This document shows positions 6,218 to 7,195 of a stretch of DNA of 7,195 nt, piece by piece (the first letter of the stretch is position 1; the number at the start of each line of letters is the position of its first letter). The notes below the pieces were generated by a model. The model was not told the origin of the DNA, did no database searches, and saw nothing but the letters and a program-made list of their open reading frames with translations. This stretch comes from an uncultured Lysobacteraceae bacterium. GTDB taxonomy: Bacteria; Pseudomonadota; Gammaproteobacteria; Xanthomonadales; Rhodanobacteraceae. The translations under genes were made by a program, and so were the position numbers. The stretch lies in NCBI GenBank assembly GCA_946482585.1, contig CAMLSI010000272.1, positions 1-7,195 on the forward strand, given 5' to 3'.

Positions 6218-6517
6218 TCACTCCATTGAAACGGAATCGGCGTCTACCGCATCGTGCTCGTGCGTGCCGATGAACTTGATATAGGCCGCTTGACGGACAT
6301 AGTCGATCGAGACGATCAAGCGGTACTTGTTTCCTTTGATGTTGAATACGACGCGACTGTTCTTGAGCATGCTGGCGGAACGGTACTGTGCCTTGACTCC
6401 GTTCGGCGTTGCCCACGCTGCACACTTTGCCTCCGCGTACCACGCAAGCAACGGTTGCTGCGAATCCGGATACCTTTCCATGAAAGCCTGTATCCGCGAT
6501 CGGGCGATGATGTTCAT
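6218..6517 (-). CDS. higB: HigB-type mRNA interferase toxin
   Basis: The 99-residue product belongs to the RelE-superfamily HigB toxins, which cleave mRNA on the ribosome. The N-terminal helices span about 4-35 (IARSRIQAFMERYP, QPLLAWYAEA), and the central WATPNGVKAQYRSAS at 36-50 precedes the conserved core SRVVFNIKGNKYRLIVSIDY (54-73). The C-terminal strand AYIKFIGTHEHDAVDA (78-93) includes His86 and the usual D-x-x-D/E ending. The length matches the family, and no frameshift or stop is seen, so the toxin should be active. The ATG at 6515-6517 is the family start. Only a weak GGAC precedes it, which fits low toxin translation. A larger open frame runs upstream to 7168 in another kinase frame and is not real. 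The GC content is clearly lower than in the flanking genes. Confidence 0.93.
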   Translation of the reverse strand: MNIIARSRIQAFMERYPDSQQPLLAWYAEAKCAAWATPNGVKAQYRSASMLKNSRVVFNIKGNKYRLIVSIDYVRQAAYIKFIGTHEHDAVDADSVSME

Positions 6518-6534
6518 GGGCCGTCCATGCCACT

Positions 6535-6570
6535 GTCCCACAGCGGGACCATGGTCCCATGGTGGGACCA
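6535..6570. promoter_or_regulatory. HigA operator: three overlapping palindromes
   Basis: Three inverted repeats share their arms: GTCCC-ACAGC-GGGAC (6535-6549), the perfect palindrome GGGACCATGGTCCC (6545-6558) and TGGTCCCA-TGG-TGGGACCA (6552-6570). The GGGAC/GTCCC unit is thus repeated four times within 36 bases. The element lies 18 bases upstream of the higB start and covers the expected -10 and transcription start of the higBA promoter. This is the normal position for an antitoxin operator. HigA binding is inferred. Confidence 0.8.
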
Positions 6571-6586
6571 CGGTGGGCGATGTCAA
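6558..6586 (-). promoter_or_regulatory. higBA promoter with consensus -35 TTGACA
   Basis: On the minus strand, TTGACA (complement of 6581-6586) is a perfect sigma-70 -35 box, rare in such GC-rich DNA. With a 16-17 base spacer the -10 falls at about 6558-6564, inside the operator, where the hexamers CACCAT or ACCATG match the consensus poorly. The -35 is strong; the -10 is weak and is buried in the repeat. Repressor binding would directly block polymerase. Confidence 0.6.
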
Positions 6587-6657
6587 TACGTCCGCCCGAC
6601 GAGTCTGGCTGCATTCAGTCGCGAATCCGGCGCCCACCTGTCGCGGTACGGCTGCCA

Positions 6658-7195
6658 CTACTCGACGCCGCAGGGAACGATGCCGTCCCGCACCGGTGTC
6701 GCGGTCGGAAACCGTATCGTCGCGACGGTGCCTTTGCCGAGCACGCTGTCGAGCTGCAGCGGCCAGTCGAAGCGGTCGGACAGGCGCTTGACGATGGTGA
6801 GGCCGACGCCATGGCCGCCGCGCGGGTTGTTGCCGGCGCTGAAGTACGGCGTGAAGACCTTGGCGAGGTCCTCGTCGCTGATGCCGACGCCGGTGTCTTC
6901 GACGCGCACGAAATCCTTGCCGATGGTCACGACGACGCGGCCGCGTTCGGTGAAATGACAGGCGTTGCGCAGCAGGTTGCCGAGCATGACCGACAGCACG
7001 CGCGGCGAGGCATGCAGGCAGAAGCTGCCCTCGCGGCGCAGCATGAGCTCGACCGGCTTGCTGTCGAGCAGCGGACGCACGAGCTCGACTTCGTCGTCGA
7101 CGATCTCGTCGATCCGGAAGTCTTCCTCGGGCAATCCCTTGTCCGACTCGCGCGCGATCTCGAGCCACGGAGTCGTGCTGGGATCGGCGGCCGCG
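6658..7195 (-). CDS. Sensor histidine kinase, C-terminal ATPase part (5' end cut by window edge)
   Basis: The 178 visible residues are the C-terminal catalytic half of a histidine kinase. The ATP-binding motifs run in order: the N box GNLLRNACHFT, the G1 box VEDTGVGIS, the F box VFTPYFSAG and the G2 box GGHGVGLTIVKRL, followed by the strand GKGTVATIRFP and a stop at 6658-6660. The frame is open to the right edge with no start that fits a complete kinase; the TTG at 7132-7134 is internal. The dimerisation domain and any sensor lie outside the window, so its signal and partner cannot be named. It reads in the same direction as higBA and ends 140 bases upstream of higB, but higBA has its own promoter in that gap. 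Confidence 0.9.
   Translation of the reverse strand, partial: AAADPSTTPWLEIARESDKGLPEEDFRIDEIVDDEVELVRPLLDSKPVELMLRREGSFCLHASPRVLSVMLGNLLRNACHFTERGRVVVTIGKDFVRVEDTGVGISDEDLAKVFTPYFSAGNNPRGGHGVGLTIVKRLSDRFDWPLQLDSVLGKGTVATIRFPTATPVRDGIVPCGVE

Noticed and set aside
1..7195. CRISPR arrays, tRNA or rRNA genes, insertion sequences, attachment sites
   Set aside because: No regular spaced repeats, no cloverleaf or rRNA-like stretches, no transposase or integrase and no terminal inverted repeats with target duplications were seen on either strand.

Overview
The window is GC-rich chromosomal DNA from a proteobacterium. All coding regions use dense, high-GC codons. The BaeS/BaeR pair is close to the enterobacterial proteins in its motifs, and the proline iminopeptidase and HigBA pair are of types common in beta- and gammaproteobacteria. 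Burkholderiales and Xanthomonadales-like lineages both fit; the sequence alone does not settle which.

Layout from left to right. (1) 1-465, minus: an ECF-type sigma factor whose C-terminus is cut by the window edge. (2) 677-1651, minus: a complete proline iminopeptidase. (3) 1652-1804: a divergent control region rich in inverted repeats. (4) 1805-5075, plus: a three-gene cluster of a BaeS-like histidine kinase, a BaeR-like response regulator that starts 1 base after the kinase stop, and an exported S41-family peptidase. A hairpin terminator candidate follows at 5081-5100. (5) 5293-5520, minus: a 75-residue protein resembling the KTSC family. (6) 5691-6517, minus: a type II toxin-antitoxin operon, higB then higA, with its own promoter and a dense operator at 6535-6586. 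(7) 6658-7195, minus: the C-terminal ATPase half of a second histidine kinase, cut by the right edge.

How the genes fit together. In E. coli BaeSR senses envelope stress and its genes follow a drug-efflux operon. Here the kinase-regulator pair is instead followed by an exported serine peptidase. The 87-base gap before that peptidase holds an exact 7-bp tandem repeat with an 11-bp period (GTCCTCA-N4-GTCCTCA), the layout of OmpR/PhoB-type regulator boxes. This suggests that the regulator directly controls the peptidase. The same gap contains a 10-bp inverted repeat whose second arm covers the peptidase ribosome binding site. The peptidase has only two cysteines, both in loops expected at its active site, so redox control is a testable idea.

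The higBA operon is visibly less GC-rich than its neighbours (62 G or C in the 120 bases of 6241-6360, against 49 of 60 in 3301-3360 within baeR), which suggests separate acquisition. Its HigA carries an unusual basic C-terminal tail. No tRNA, rRNA, CRISPR array, insertion sequence or integrase was seen. There is no gene-free stretch longer than 300 bases; the larger gaps (466-676, 5076-5292 and 5521-5690) hold no gene I can support.
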